The notes: generated by a model not told the origin, from the letters alone. 64,000 bases of DNA from Fusibacter ferrireducens (GCF_015352425.1 NZ_JADKNH010000007.1:1-64000); one strand, 5' to 3'. Positions 27,968-36,980 are shown, counted from the stretch's first letter. Numbers and translations are program-made.

Positions 27968-27987
27968 ACAATTACCTCCCTTGCGTC

Positions 27988-29676
27988 TCAATTATCATCA
28001 AAATTAAACGTCATTTTCACCATTTCATCCACAGTGGTGATCCCTTCCAAAACCAATTCTCTACAAGTTTCATTTAAAGGTATCAACCCATTGTTTTGCG
28101 CCACTCTCTGAATTTCATCTGTCGATGCATCCATTGCAATACATTTTCTAATGTCTTTATCTACCACAAGCACTTCGTGAATTGCAATTCTACCTGAATA
28201 ACCTGTATGATTACAAGCGTTACACCCCATGCCTCTATGGAGCATCACCGGATTTAATGATTCTAGCTTCAATATTTTCTGCTCATTCACGGTGGGGCTG
28301 TACGCGGTCTTACACTTTGCACAAATTTTTTTAACCAATCTTTGTGATACAATGCCTTTAACTGCTGAGGATACCAGATATTTTTCAACGTCCATGTCCA
28401 CTAATCTCGATATGGTGCTTGCAGTGTCATTGGTATGTAGTGTCGATAAAACCACATGTCCTGTAATCGCCGCTCTAATGGCAATTTGAGCGGTCTCTGA
28501 GTCTCTCACTTCTCCAACCATGACAACATCTGGATCTTGTCTCAGTATAGATCGAAGGCCTGAAGCAAAAGTCAATCCAGCTTTATTGTTCACTTGAACT
28601 TGATTGATACCCTCTATTTTATATTCCACAGGATCTTCCACCGTTATAATATTTTTTTGAACAGAGTTCATCTCTTTGAGCACAGAATACAAAGTAGTGG
28701 TCTTACCACTGCCTGTTGGTCCTGTTACCAATATAATGCCTTCCGGGATCTTAAGTATTTTTTCAAAAAGCGCCAAATTCGTCGATGTAAACCCCAGATC
28801 TTCCTTTCTCACAACTAAGTTGCTCTGATCTAGTAATCGGATAACGATTTTTTCGCCATATACTGTGGGCAGCACTGAAATCCTCATATCAATTGGAATG
28901 CCTTCAATAGTAGTTTCAACACGACCATCTTGAGGCGTCCTTTTTTCAGAGATATTCATTTTCCCCATAATTTTGATTCGAGTTACAATTGCTGAATGCG
29001 TATTTTTGGAAGGTTTCATTGCTTCACGTAAATCGCCATCTACTCTGTAACGAATGCGTACATACTTATCAAAGGGTTCAATGTGAATGTCGCTGGCCTT
29101 TGACCGAACGGCTTGCGTTATAATGGAGTTCACCAATCTAACCATCGGTGCATTGGTAACATCTGCGTCTTCTTCATAGACATCTTCATAGTCCATTTGG
29201 CCCTGTGAATTGTACTCTTTAACTGCATTTTCAGCAGTTTCAGTAACATCGTAAAAACGCTTTATGCATCTTTGAATATCATTGGGGACCGCTATAACAG
29301 ACTCTATTTGCATCCCAGTTATGATTCGAATATCATCTTTTGCAAACACATCTAGCGGATCTGACATGGCAACGATGAGTTTTCCTTTTTCCAGTTTAAT
29401 CGGGATTAAAAGGTGTTTAGATGCAATCGACTCCGGGATCAGTTTAGGCACCTTTGGATCGATGTATATGCTGTTCAAATCCACGTAGGGAATGTTGTAC
29501 TGCGATTCTAAAACTTTATACAACAGCTCTTCAGTTAGAGCTTTATTCTTGATAAGCGTATCACCTAATTTTCCACCTGTTATCTTTTGTGCATCCAAGG
29601 CAGCGTGAAGTTGTTCCCTTGTGATGATGCCATCTTCGACCAAGACATCGCCTAGTCTTTTTTTTAATTTCATCAT
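27988..29676 (-). CDS. pilB: Type IV pilus extension ATPase PilB
   Basis: This GspE/PilB-family ATPase powers pilus assembly. From ATG 29676 it has 562 residues: an N-terminal domain (about 1-150, MMKLKKRLGDVLVEDGIITR), then GPTGSGKTTTLYS (Walker A), TVEDPVEYKIEG (Asp box), VMVGEVRDSETAQ (Walker B), TGHVVLSTLHTNDTAST (His box), and the zinc site CAKC with CNAC found in PilB but not PilT. The longer reading frame to 29766 is rejected because it would run through the terminator hairpin and the riboswitch. A purine-rich AAGGA lies nine bases before the first of two adjacent ATG codons. It is the first gene of the pilus operon. Confidence 0.94.
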   Translation of the reverse strand: MMKLKKRLGDVLVEDGIITREQLHAALDAQKITGGKLGDTLIKNKALTEELLYKVLESQYNIPYVDLNSIYIDPKVPKLIPESIASKHLLIPIKLEKGKLIVAMSDPLDVFAKDDIRIITGMQIESVIAVPNDIQRCIKRFYDVTETAENAVKEYNSQGQMDYEDVYEEDADVTNAPMVRLVNSIITQAVRSKASDIHIEPFDKYVRIRYRVDGDLREAMKPSKNTHSAIVTRIKIMGKMNISEKRTPQDGRVETTIEGIPIDMRISVLPTVYGEKIVIRLLDQSNLVVRKEDLGFTSTNLALFEKILKIPEGIILVTGPTGSGKTTTLYSVLKEMNSVQKNIITVEDPVEYKIEGINQVQVNNKAGLTFASGLRSILRQDPDVVMVGEVRDSETAQIAIRAAITGHVVLSTLHTNDTASTISRLVDMDVEKYLVSSAVKGIVSQRLVKKICAKCKTAYSPTVNEQKILKLESLNPVMLHRGMGCNACNHTGYSGRIAIHEVLVVDKDIRKCIAMDASTDEIQRVAQNNGLIPLNETCRELVLEGITTVDEMVKMTFNFDDN

Positions 29677-29699
29677 AATAGAATGTCCTTCTTTTAACC

Positions 29700-29734
29700 A
29701 AAAAATATAGCTGCAGTTTACGTAAACTGCAGCT
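29700..29734 (-). terminator. Riboswitch-linked terminator (attenuator) before pilB
   Basis: Bases 29709-29734 form a perfect 26-base palindrome (13-base arms), followed on the minus strand by ATATTTTTT. It lies between the aptamer and the pilB ribosome site, so it is well placed to stop or allow read-through into the pilus operon. The left arm contains GCAGTTT, which is complementary to AAACTGC in the aptamer stem. Confidence 0.85.
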
Positions 29735-29812
29735 GAACCGTCATAGTAGAATACCTTAGACTCCAAGCTTTGCGTCCCACTTTTTCAAGCAGTTTGCCAA
29801 ATCCGATTATCC
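29730..29812 (-). promoter_or_regulatory. Class I cyclic di-GMP riboswitch (GEMM-I) upstream of the pilus operon
   Basis: Read on the minus strand, the aptamer core is GGCAAAC (29798-29792), a stem capped by a GAAA tetraloop, then GGGACGCAAAGC (29778-29767), the hallmark joining segment of GEMM-I, then CTAAGG and ACGGTT near the 3' end. These match the Vibrio Vc2 aptamer pattern in order and spacing. The terminator palindrome follows directly. Family knowledge says this RNA senses cyclic di-GMP and often sits before motility and pilus genes. Whether ligand turns the operon on or off is not fixed by the sequence. Confidence 0.93.
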
Positions 29813-29819
29813 TTCCTCA

Positions 29820-29848
29820 ATTATACCTGCTTTGTATCGTAATGTAAA
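29820..29848 (-). promoter_or_regulatory. Promoter of the pilus operon
   Basis: On the minus strand, TTTACA (29848-29843), a 17-base spacer and TATAAT (29825-29820). The predicted start of transcription falls a few bases before the aptamer, so the riboswitch is at the very start of the message. Confidence 0.75.
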
Positions 29849-29945
29849 TAGTCTTTAATATTTTTTTGGGATTAACTAGTTCTGAGGTCCTATATTAATT
29901 AGGCATTTATAATCAATATTCTCCTGCAATTCCTTGCCTTTTTTT

Positions 29946-30728
29946 TTACATAAAAGATGTGATATTTCCTCCAAAAAACAAAGACACCAAAGTGCCTATC
30001 ACTATAAATGGACCAAAGGGAATTGCCATCTTTCGATCTTTTTTTAGGACCACAATCAATAAGATGCCTAAAACTCCTCCAAAGACAAAAGATAACCAAA
30101 GTGCAAGCAATGTCAACCGCCATCCTAAAAACAGCCCAATGACTAAAAAAATTTTCACATCTCCAAAACCGAGACCCGAAGATCCCCTATAAAAAAACGC
30201 CGAAATCTCAGCAATTGCAAACATAACACCGCCGCCAGCGATCATGCCTAAAAGGGTATTTAAATAAGAAGGAGATTCGTATACCGCATAGCTGAAAAAG
30301 AATTGATATAAGGTGACCAATCCCCCTAATATCAATCCTACGAGAACGAGCTGATTGGGGATAATCATATGATCCAAATCTATAAAAAAAACAACGATCA
30401 TAAGTGCTATAAAAGCAAAGAGAATAAAAGTCGTTCCAGTATATCCAAATTTTAAAAAACACGCTACATAAAGCAAACCCGTGAGTAACTCTATCAGGGC
30501 GTATCGTACAGAAAAGGCAGCACTACAAAAGCGACATTTTCCACCTAACAAAAAATAGCTCAAGACTGGAATCATATCATACGGTTTTAACGTCCTATGG
30601 CAATAGCCACATTGAGAACGCGGTGTAACAACACTAATGCCCTCAGGGATTCTATAAATACACACATTGAGAAAAGAACCCACACAAATGCCCAAGAGGA
30701 ACGCAACGACAGTGAGTACAAAGGACAT
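29946..30728 (-). CDS. pilD: Prepilin peptidase/N-methyltransferase PilD
   Basis: This 260-residue bifunctional membrane enzyme cleaves prepilin leaders at the cytoplasmic face and methylates the new N-terminus. The N-terminal methylase loop has two CxxC pairs (QCGYC, about 38-44, and KCRFC, about 63-68). The catalytic Asp sites are FFIDLDHMIIPNQLV and GLGFGDVKIFLVIG, and there are about seven further membrane helices. It lies upstream of the riboswitch and has no clear terminator after it, so read-through into the pilus operon is possible. The ATG has AGGAGG upstream. Confidence 0.94.
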   Translation of the reverse strand: MSFVLTVVAFLLGICVGSFLNVCIYRIPEGISVVTPRSQCGYCHRTLKPYDMIPVLSYFLLGGKCRFCSAAFSVRYALIELLTGLLYVACFLKFGYTGTTFILFAFIALMIVVFFIDLDHMIIPNQLVLVGLILGGLVTLYQFFFSYAVYESPSYLNTLLGMIAGGGVMFAIAEISAFFYRGSSGLGFGDVKIFLVIGLFLGWRLTLLALWLSFVFGGVLGILLIVVLKKDRKMAIPFGPFIVIGTLVSLFFGGNITSFM

Positions 30729-30782
30729 ACAGCCTCCTAGCCTTACATTTTTTTACACATTCCACTACCATTAAATCATATT

Positions 30783-30795
30783 TGAACTAAGTTCA
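30783..30795. repeat. 13-base palindrome upstream of pilD
   Basis: TGAACTAAGTTCA reads the same on both strands around its centre. It is about 55 bases upstream of the pilD start, where an operator would be expected, and also 25 bases before the end of the AlbA_2 gene. No T run follows on either strand. Confidence 0.35.
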
Positions 30796-30820
30796 CAAGA
30801 ATATAAGTGTAAATTCTATG

Positions 30821-32062
30821 TTATTTTGATTTTTTTAATAACCGATCCAATTTGTAATCCATTTCATACAGTAATTTATAATGAGGCAACCTAGAAAAAT
30901 AGGATACAATGTCCCATTTGAGCTCTATATTCTCTTGAAGCGCACTCGCAAATTCTATCATCATATCGTAGGTTTCATCAAAGTCTTCAGGATATTTAAT
31001 ATCCACATGATAGCGACATTTAAAAGTATAAGTTTCAAAATCATTGGTTGCCTTTAAAATCTGTGCATAAGGATTTAAATCACTTAGACCTTTAACCCTA
31101 TCCATCAGTTGTATTGAAAACGTTCCTAAAATAGCTTTATTTCCAAATTTTAAAACCGTTGTCTCTTTCCCCGACTTAATTTTCATACTCGTTCCATAGG
31201 GTACCGACCAAAGTTTATTTTTCCGATGAATAACACTCCTAATCTCCTCACCAATATAATGATGGATGGCCATTTTTTCAGTGGGTAGAGGCAAAGACTT
31301 ATAGTGATCCGATTGATATTCTATGGATTGAATAATCGCATAGATCAAAACTTCTCTCAACAGTTTTTCCTTATCCGCAAGAGCACGTTTTAATGTCTCT
31401 TGATCGGATCTCGATATCAAATCAAAATAAGCATTTAAAGATTGATAAATTTCAGGTTGTGTTGGGAACCTTTCGAAATAGCCCAGTGTATCAGGCACGC
31501 TCATTTTTTCTCTTAACAAGGTTATTTCAAGTATGTTTTCAGATGCTATTTTGGGCAGTACCGTGTGATTGAACAACCACTCCAAATGTCGATCGCTTAC
31601 CAAGCTTTTACCGTGGGTCGTTCTAATATAGTATTCTCGAGTTCTTACGATACTCCCCTCATGTTTTGAGACAAGAGCATGTGGGATTGTGAGCCGCTTG
31701 GGGATACTAATAACTCCAAATTCTTGCTCTTTCCACTTGAAAAGATGTGAGTCCACAAAAATTTGAGGACTTATAATATCCTTACAAATATTTTCAATGT
31801 ATTCCTTAAATTTATCAAAACCATCTTTACCCGGATCTGAAAACTTTTCAAAGATGTTCTTACCCTCAAATGTGCCATCATCTTTAACGCCAACAATCAA
31901 CATGCCCCCCTCACGATTTGCAAACGAAACAATTATAGAAGCCATTTCTTTACCGTCAAATTTGCCTTCACCTGTTATAAACTTAGAAGTTTCTTTGAGT
32001 TCGACGCGTATATTTTCTTTTTCATAAGACTCCAAAATGTTTAAGATATTCTGTAATTTCAT
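30821..32062 (-). CDS. AlbA_2 (Schlafen-type) domain putative transcriptional regulator
   Basis: This 413-residue protein has an N-terminal AlbA_2 domain (about 1-150): ELKETSKFITGEGKFDGKEMASIIVSFAN and GGMLIVGVKDDGTFEG, the usual start and glycine motif of this family, formerly called AAA_4. Members are often annotated as ATP-binding or DNA-binding regulators; no full Walker motifs are seen. The rest (about 160-413) is not recognised, with an all-alpha and beta mix. The start has TGGAGG upstream. It is a single gene, divergent from the PAS protein gene. Confidence 0.72.
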   Translation of the reverse strand: MKLQNILNILESYEKENIRVELKETSKFITGEGKFDGKEMASIIVSFANREGGMLIVGVKDDGTFEGKNIFEKFSDPGKDGFDKFKEYIENICKDIISPQIFVDSHLFKWKEQEFGVISIPKRLTIPHALVSKHEGSIVRTREYYIRTTHGKSLVSDRHLEWLFNHTVLPKIASENILEITLLREKMSVPDTLGYFERFPTQPEIYQSLNAYFDLISRSDQETLKRALADKEKLLREVLIYAIIQSIEYQSDHYKSLPLPTEKMAIHHYIGEEIRSVIHRKNKLWSVPYGTSMKIKSGKETTVLKFGNKAILGTFSIQLMDRVKGLSDLNPYAQILKATNDFETYTFKCRYHVDIKYPEDFDETYDMMIEFASALQENIELKWDIVSYFSRLPHYKLLYEMDYKLDRLLKKSK

Positions 32063-32177
32063 ACAACCTCCATTATTTTATCGTACAATGAGATTAATGT
32101 TATAAAAAATGGGCATAAGTAAAGTAGGTCAAAATAACTAGCTTTTAGTCGCTTTGTATAGTGCAAAGGAGTACAAC

Positions 32178-32951
32178 ATGTTTAAGAAAATAGACGATGT
32201 CGTCTCATTTTTTTCTCAATTGAATAAACCCATTGTCATATTAGACCGGCACAGAGTCATTGCAATCAACTCTATTTTGGCTGAACTCTTCTCAGTAGAA
32301 GGTCACTTGCTCATTGGAAAGACCATCCTTGATTTTTCTCCAGAATTCCAAGAAAACAATTTGCCCTCTGATCGCTTAGCTCACGAGTACATTAACAAAG
32401 CATATGAAATTGGGCATGTGGATTTCAGTTGGATTCATACGGATGTTTTCCTCAACTCCATCCTCTGCACCGTTAATCTCAATCAGGTACAAATTGGCAA
32501 TTCGAATTATCTTGTGGGGATGCTTGAAAACATCAAATATATTCCTAAATTAGCCCCAGAAGAAGAAAAAAAATACTTATTTAATAGCATCCGAATTCGG
32601 ACACTCCTCAACCTAAAAGCGGAGGATCAACAAAGGTTGTTTAATATAGCCAAACTGCCTATGTGTATCTCCAATTTTGATGGCTCTATTTTAGAAGTTA
32701 ATAATGCTTGGAAAAAAATTTTAAAAGGATCTCCTGAAACCCCTGAAAATAATTATTTTCTAGATTTCATTCATCCTGAAGACCGAGACAGAACCCAAAA
32801 GGCATTCAGTGTCTTATCCAAAGGCCACGATCTCTATCTTTTCAAAAATAAATATCAGAGCACTGAGGGGGATTATAAAACCATCCGGTGGTCTATTTTC
32901 TCATATAAAATCGCAAGCAAGATTTTTATCATTGCAGAAATCTTAGATTGA
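32178..32951 (+). CDS. PAS-domain protein without output domain
   Basis: This 257-residue protein appears to hold two PAS folds. The first (about 8-120) begins DDVVSFFSQLNKPIVILDRHRVIAIN, and the second (about 150-257) has LPMCISNFDGSILEVNNAWKKILKG and DFIHPEDRDRTQ, a clear PAS/PAC pattern. There is no kinase, cyclase or HD domain, so it probably acts as a sensing partner of another protein. The ATG at 32178 has AAAGGAG upstream, which excludes the longer frame. It ends one base before a plus-strand terminator and is convergent with the ade gene. Confidence 0.75.
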   Translation: MFKKIDDVVSFFSQLNKPIVILDRHRVIAINSILAELFSVEGHLLIGKTILDFSPEFQENNLPSDRLAHEYINKAYEIGHVDFSWIHTDVFLNSILCTVNLNQVQIGNSNYLVGMLENIKYIPKLAPEEEKKYLFNSIRIRTLLNLKAEDQQRLFNIAKLPMCISNFDGSILEVNNAWKKILKGSPETPENNYFLDFIHPEDRDRTQKAFSVLSKGHDLYLFKNKYQSTEGDYKTIRWSIFSYKIASKIFIIAEILD

Positions 32952-32992
32952 TCAGTTTCATCCAGTAAACACAGGGATGAACTGATTTTTTT
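32951..32992 (+). terminator. Terminator of the PAS gene
   Basis: ATCAGTTTCATCC (from 32951) pairs with GGGATGAACTGAT (to about 32986) and is followed by a run of T on the plus strand. It overlaps the last codons of the convergent ade gene; on the minus strand no T run follows. Confidence 0.85.
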
Positions 32993-34637
32993 TGACATCA
33001 AAGAGACCTTGGTCTGTCAATTTAACTTCTGGAATCACTGGCAAAGCTAAGAATGCCAGCATCAAGAAAGGATCTATTTTCGCATCCATTTGAAATTCTG
33101 AATAAACAAGCGTCATAAGACATTTGAGCTTATCTGTAACTTCAACAGCCGAATGTTCACTCATCAATCCTGCCACTTTCAAAGGCAATACATCCAAAAC
33201 ATCATTACCCCGAGAAAGTACAATACCACCTCCAGCGCGTTCAACACCCTTTATGGCAGTATAAATGCTCACATCATCACTTCCAACTGCGATTATATTA
33301 TGTGAATCATGCGCAATTGTCATTGCTATTCCACCATGCTCTAATTTCAAGCCACTTACGTATGCCTTACCTATGTTTCCGGTGGCATGGTGACGTTCAA
33401 CAACCACTAATTTCAAAAGTGTTTCCATCACAGCGTCTGTGTTAGGCAATTTTAAAAGAGGTGTTATGAGAGAACCCTCTAAAATCTGAATAACATTAAT
33501 ATGAGACCCCTCTCTTCTAATTTCAAGTTCTGAAATATCAAAAGGTCGCATTCTCATGGAATTACACATGGACAAAGTCAATTTATTATCCATCGTAAGT
33601 GCGTTTTTGTGAGTAAATGCATCATGTACTAAGATGCCCTTCTTATAAACCCCTTCCACCTTAAAAGAATCCTCGGATTTCAATATCAAAAAATCAGCCT
33701 GATAGCCTGGAGCTATTGCACCTACATTTTTCAACTGATAGCAATTAGCAGCATTAATGGTTGCAATTTGGATGGCATTTTCAAAAGAAAGACCGTTTGC
33801 AACAGCCTTGCGCACATGATTGTCTATGTGCCCTTCATCTACAATATCTTGAGGGTGACGATCATCTGTACAAAATAGAATTCGATTTAAATTGCCTGAA
33901 TCCACACCCTTTATGAGCACATCAAAATTTCGTGCCGCAGACCCCTCTCGAATCATCACATACATGCCCTTTTCTATTTTTTCTCTGAGCTCATCAACGG
34001 TTTCACATTCATGGTCCGTTCGAATGCCAGTACTGATATACCGATCTAAATCCACACCAGTAAGTCCAGGTGCATGTCCGTCAATAGGCTTGCCCATACG
34101 TTTAAAGAGCTCTATCTTTGCCATAATATCTTTATTTTTGACCAAAACACCATTAAAATCCATCACTTCACCCAGCCCCACAACATGCTTATGATTTGCA
34201 TACAGAGCTAAATCTTTGGCATCAAGTTGTGCGCCTGAGTGCTCAAAAGGGGTAGCAGGCACACACGAAGGCAAACTTAAATAGATGTCGAGCAAGCACT
34301 GTTCTGAAGCCTCTATCATATATCTGAGACCATCCATACCCAACACGTTGGCAATTTCATGTGGATCTGCAATAACCGTGGTAGTTCCAAGTGGCAAAAT
34401 CAATTTTTCAAATTCATAAGGGGTCAACATTGAGGACTCTATATGGACATGGGCATCTATCAGCCCAGGAATTACTTTTGCACCTTTGAGATCCATCATT
34501 TTTTTCCCGATATATCCACCAAATCCGACAATTATGCCCTTGTCAATTGCCAAATCGCTTAAATGCCACTGCCCTGAAAATACATTTAGAATCAAAGCAT
34601 TATGTAATACTAGTTCAACAATTTTCTGACGGCTCAC
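32958..34637 (-). CDS. ade: Adenine deaminase
   Basis: This metal-dependent amidohydrolase converts adenine to hypoxanthine and ammonia for purine salvage. The 559 residues match the family length (about 570-600). Key motifs are GLIDAHVHIESS (first metal-binding HxH, about 58-69), IADPHEIANVLG, GHAPGLTG (about 192-199), TDHECE and the FCTDDRHP metal-site Asp, followed by the C-terminal domain with GGIAMTIAHDSHNIIAVGSD. The GTG start has GGAGG upstream and an extended -10 promoter about 20 bases before that. It is a single gene, convergent with the PAS gene. Confidence 0.93.
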   Translation of the reverse strand: MSRQKIVELVLHNALILNVFSGQWHLSDLAIDKGIIVGFGGYIGKKMMDLKGAKVIPGLIDAHVHIESSMLTPYEFEKLILPLGTTTVIADPHEIANVLGMDGLRYMIEASEQCLLDIYLSLPSCVPATPFEHSGAQLDAKDLALYANHKHVVGLGEVMDFNGVLVKNKDIMAKIELFKRMGKPIDGHAPGLTGVDLDRYISTGIRTDHECETVDELREKIEKGMYVMIREGSAARNFDVLIKGVDSGNLNRILFCTDDRHPQDIVDEGHIDNHVRKAVANGLSFENAIQIATINAANCYQLKNVGAIAPGYQADFLILKSEDSFKVEGVYKKGILVHDAFTHKNALTMDNKLTLSMCNSMRMRPFDISELEIRREGSHINVIQILEGSLITPLLKLPNTDAVMETLLKLVVVERHHATGNIGKAYVSGLKLEHGGIAMTIAHDSHNIIAVGSDDVSIYTAIKGVERAGGGIVLSRGNDVLDVLPLKVAGLMSEHSAVEVTDKLKCLMTLVYSEFQMDAKIDPFLMLAFLALPVIPEVKLTDQGLFDVKKNQFIPVFTG

Positions 34638-34657
34638 GACCTCACCTCCACACCCTT

Positions 34658-34666
34658 ATTATACCA
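34658..34666 (-). promoter_or_regulatory. Extended -10 promoter element before ade
   Basis: On the minus strand TGGTATAAT (34666-34658) is an extended -10 element. No good -35 hexamer lies at the normal distance. It is about 20 bases upstream of the ade start codon. Confidence 0.45.
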
Positions 34667-34701
34667 TATCGAGCGTAACAAAAAGTAATGATAAACCCGA
34701 T

Positions 34702-34742
34702 AAAAAAAGAGATATTCTCTTAAATGTAATATCTCTTTTTAA
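34702..34742. terminator. Bidirectional terminator between yesL-like gene and ade
   Basis: AAAAAGAGATATT (34704-34716) pairs with AATATCTCTTTTT (34728-34740), with T runs on either strand. It lies downstream of the YesL-like gene. The 34743-34872 stretch before it is A/T-rich and I see nothing else in it. Confidence 0.75.
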
Positions 34743-34872
34743 AGATCAACGCTTCACTATAAATGCTAAAATGCAAATATTTTCAAAATCCGTTCATCAA
34801 AGACATGTCATATATAGAATCCTTTGCACACTATAAATTTTGACATACTCTGAATAAAGACAGAAACAACAC

Positions 34873-35514
34873 CTACTTTTCAATTTTCAATTCTGCTCTA
34901 ACTTCATCACTGACATATTTTCCAATAATGATGTGCTCCAGTATAACACGTTCAAGTATATAGGCCCAAGCACTAAACATAATTAAAATGAAAAAACTGG
35001 AGACATAACGTCCTAAAATATAGAGTAACAAAAGGGTAAAAATCATCGAAATAGAGGTCAAAGCATGTTTGTGCGCCATTATAAAAGCGCTCTTAATGGC
35101 CTCTTTATTATTAAGTGTCAACTTAGACTGTATCCCAAAATAATACAAACTAACCACAATGAGTTCATAAATGAGAATGTATTGAAAAACAACAAAGATA
35201 AAGCTGAGTTGTCTTAGTAATTCTATATTCAAGAGGTTAAAATATGAAATTGAAGCAATTACCATGATGCCAACCCAATAAAGGGTCACTTGTTTAAAGT
35301 TCATTTTTAAGCTCTTAAAGTAAAGTTGTCTAACGCTACCTTCTTCACGCCTTAACCCATGGTATATTGCATAGATCATGGCAGTAATCGCAACGCCTGT
35401 ACCGAATCCCAAAGTGAGAAACACCGTTGCTAGAAAATAGATATTGAGTAAAATGAGCTCATATAACAAAGTCATAATCTGCGAAAAAGGACTGTCGATA
35501 TCAAATAACTTCAT
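34873..35514 (-). CDS. YesL-like (DUF624) membrane protein
   Basis: This 213-residue protein has about four to five membrane helices (about 18-45, 80-105, 110-130, 150-175, 180-205). The motif GFGTGVAITAMIYAIYHGLRREEGSVRQLYFKSLKMNF, in the cytoplasmic loop between the first helices, resembles the DUF624/YesL pattern of Firmicutes, whose members are often near carbohydrate transport genes but whose role is not established. The ATG at 35514 overlaps the hemerythrin stop codon (ATGA), so translation is coupled; the longer frame to 35583 would lie inside the hemerythrin gene. Confidence 0.7.
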   Translation of the reverse strand: MKLFDIDSPFSQIMTLLYELILLNIYFLATVFLTLGFGTGVAITAMIYAIYHGLRREEGSVRQLYFKSLKMNFKQVTLYWVGIMVIASISYFNLLNIELLRQLSFIFVVFQYILIYELIVVSLYYFGIQSKLTLNNKEAIKSAFIMAHKHALTSISMIFTLLLLYILGRYVSSFFILIMFSAWAYILERVILEHIIIGKYVSDEVRAELKIEK

Positions 35515-35924
35515 ACTTGAACCTCGGTTGATAAATAAGGTATATAAGCTGAATCCGTCCCTTTTACATGTGACATAATCCAATTGACGACAAACGCCAA
35601 TAAGTCCAATAAAGTCTGATACTGGTCTGCCTCAATTTTTTCTGCTTTAAATCGATCCAGAAAACTCACAAATCTTTGATGATCCTTTTTATGATTAACA
35701 AGCCCTGGAAATTTAATCCGTTCTAAAATTTCTTCTTCAGTCTCAAAGTGTTTAAGTGCATATAAGTGCAACTTGACTAAAATATGAATAATTTCATCAT
35801 AGTCATAATCCGTTTCTGTATAGTTTTCAAACAACGTTTCAAGCTGAGTCGCTATGTCAAACAATTGTTGATGCTGACGATCTATTATTTCATTTCCAAC
35901 TGCTAAACTTTCATCCCAAACCAT
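35511..35924 (-). CDS. Bacteriohemerythrin
   Basis: This 137-residue four-helix-bundle protein carries a diiron site that binds oxygen. Ligands are visible in order: H18 in RQHQQLF, the H-E pair in KHFETEEE (about 58-65), the double His of HKKDH (about 77-81) and HVKGTD (about 118-123). In anaerobes such proteins act as oxygen carriers or sensors. It overlaps the YesL-like gene by four bases and is preceded by the FUSC gene by 27 bases. Confidence 0.9.
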   Translation of the reverse strand: MVWDESLAVGNEIIDRQHQQLFDIATQLETLFENYTETDYDYDEIIHILVKLHLYALKHFETEEEILERIKFPGLVNHKKDHQRFVSFLDRFKAEKIEADQYQTLLDLLAFVVNWIMSHVKGTDSAYIPYLSTEVQV

Positions 35925-35951
35925 TAGATAGCCTCCTCATCAAACCTAGCG

Positions 35952-36926
35952 TTAAATATTTATAACGCTTTCTATTTTTTTTATTGTCATAAGCAGCACT
36001 TCGATGTAATAAGCACCTCTATCATTGGATACCCTCTCGTTAGATACCCTCCCTTTAATATTACCATCGTGTGCTTCTATAATCAAATTTTCATGCAATT
36101 TCATTAAGTGCTCATAAGCGGTGATCACTTCTTCAATTGGAATCCACTGATTTTGTGGTATCAATGTATAAAGAATAATTTCAATAATATAATGATTCAA
36201 ATTTTTAATTTCCGAAATCAGCTTCACTGTATTGCCTGAGTTCATATTCATGTCAGGCATATGATTGAAAATGACATCAATATCCTTAAAAAGGCCTATC
36301 GCTTCATTTTTAGTCTTATTAAGTGTATTAAAATCCGGCTGATTTTGATAGGTTTCTAAAAAAGAATACATCTTTTCTAAAACATAAGTCAATCTTTTAT
36401 GCAACATCTTTTTATAGAAAAATTTTGAAAAGATGAAATTGTAAAATACTGCAATTAGAATGCCCGCTGTCAACGCAAGCAACCTCAGTCTTAAAGTCAG
36501 TAGAACACTGGCGTTTCCAAGAGCATTGTATTGAACATACTGAGTCATATAAATTGCTGTAAATATGGATACTGCGGATACCTCTTTCCAATTCCCAAGC
36601 AGTGAAACATAGATTGTCAAGCCAACTGCAAGAGGTATCGTAAACCAATTTATACCAAACAATGCCAAAACAACTGCACTGGTGACGCCACCAAGCCATG
36701 ATGCTTTAAGTTGTGAAATGCCACTTTTAATGCCCGATACGGTTACCGGTTCAAGCGTGAGCATCATCCCAAACAACAGTGAAATCATGTCTTTGCCTAT
36801 GATCGAATGATTATGAAATATCAAATAAGCCGTCATCACACTCAAAAAACTCTTCAAAATGTACAGCGGAGAATCAAACAACATCGCTTCTCTACTCAGT
36901 AATAACCTGCTTTTAATTTTATCCAT
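35952..36926 (-). CDS. FUSC-family (aromatic acid exporter-like) membrane protein
   Basis: This 324-residue protein has about five to six hydrophobic helices in residues 25-175 (SVMTAYLIFHNHSII, GVTSAVVLALFGINW, LLALTAGILIAVFYNFIFS) and a soluble helical C-terminal half (about 180-324). The pattern fits the FUSC/ArAE family of small-molecule exporters or stress proteins. The substrate is unknown. The start has GAAGGTGAG upstream. It may be co-transcribed with the hemerythrin and YesL-like genes downstream. Confidence 0.68.
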   Translation of the reverse strand: MDKIKSRLLLSREAMLFDSPLYILKSFLSVMTAYLIFHNHSIIGKDMISLLFGMMLTLEPVTVSGIKSGISQLKASWLGGVTSAVVLALFGINWFTIPLAVGLTIYVSLLGNWKEVSAVSIFTAIYMTQYVQYNALGNASVLLTLRLRLLALTAGILIAVFYNFIFSKFFYKKMLHKRLTYVLEKMYSFLETYQNQPDFNTLNKTKNEAIGLFKDIDVIFNHMPDMNMNSGNTVKLISEIKNLNHYIIEIILYTLIPQNQWIPIEEVITAYEHLMKLHENLIIEAHDGNIKGRVSNERVSNDRGAYYIEVLLMTIKKIESVINI

Positions 36927-36980
36927 TTGATCTCACCTTCTCATCAGTTGCTTATTTATAAATTACCCTCTTATATTGGT

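Noticed and set aside
29709-29734. The 26-base palindrome as a protein operator
   Set aside because: Its place directly after a GEMM-I aptamer and before a T run makes an RNA terminator the simpler reading, though protein binding is not excluded.
29677-29766. N-terminal extension of PilB
   Set aside because: It would translate through the riboswitch terminator and the extra residues do not look like the PilB start.
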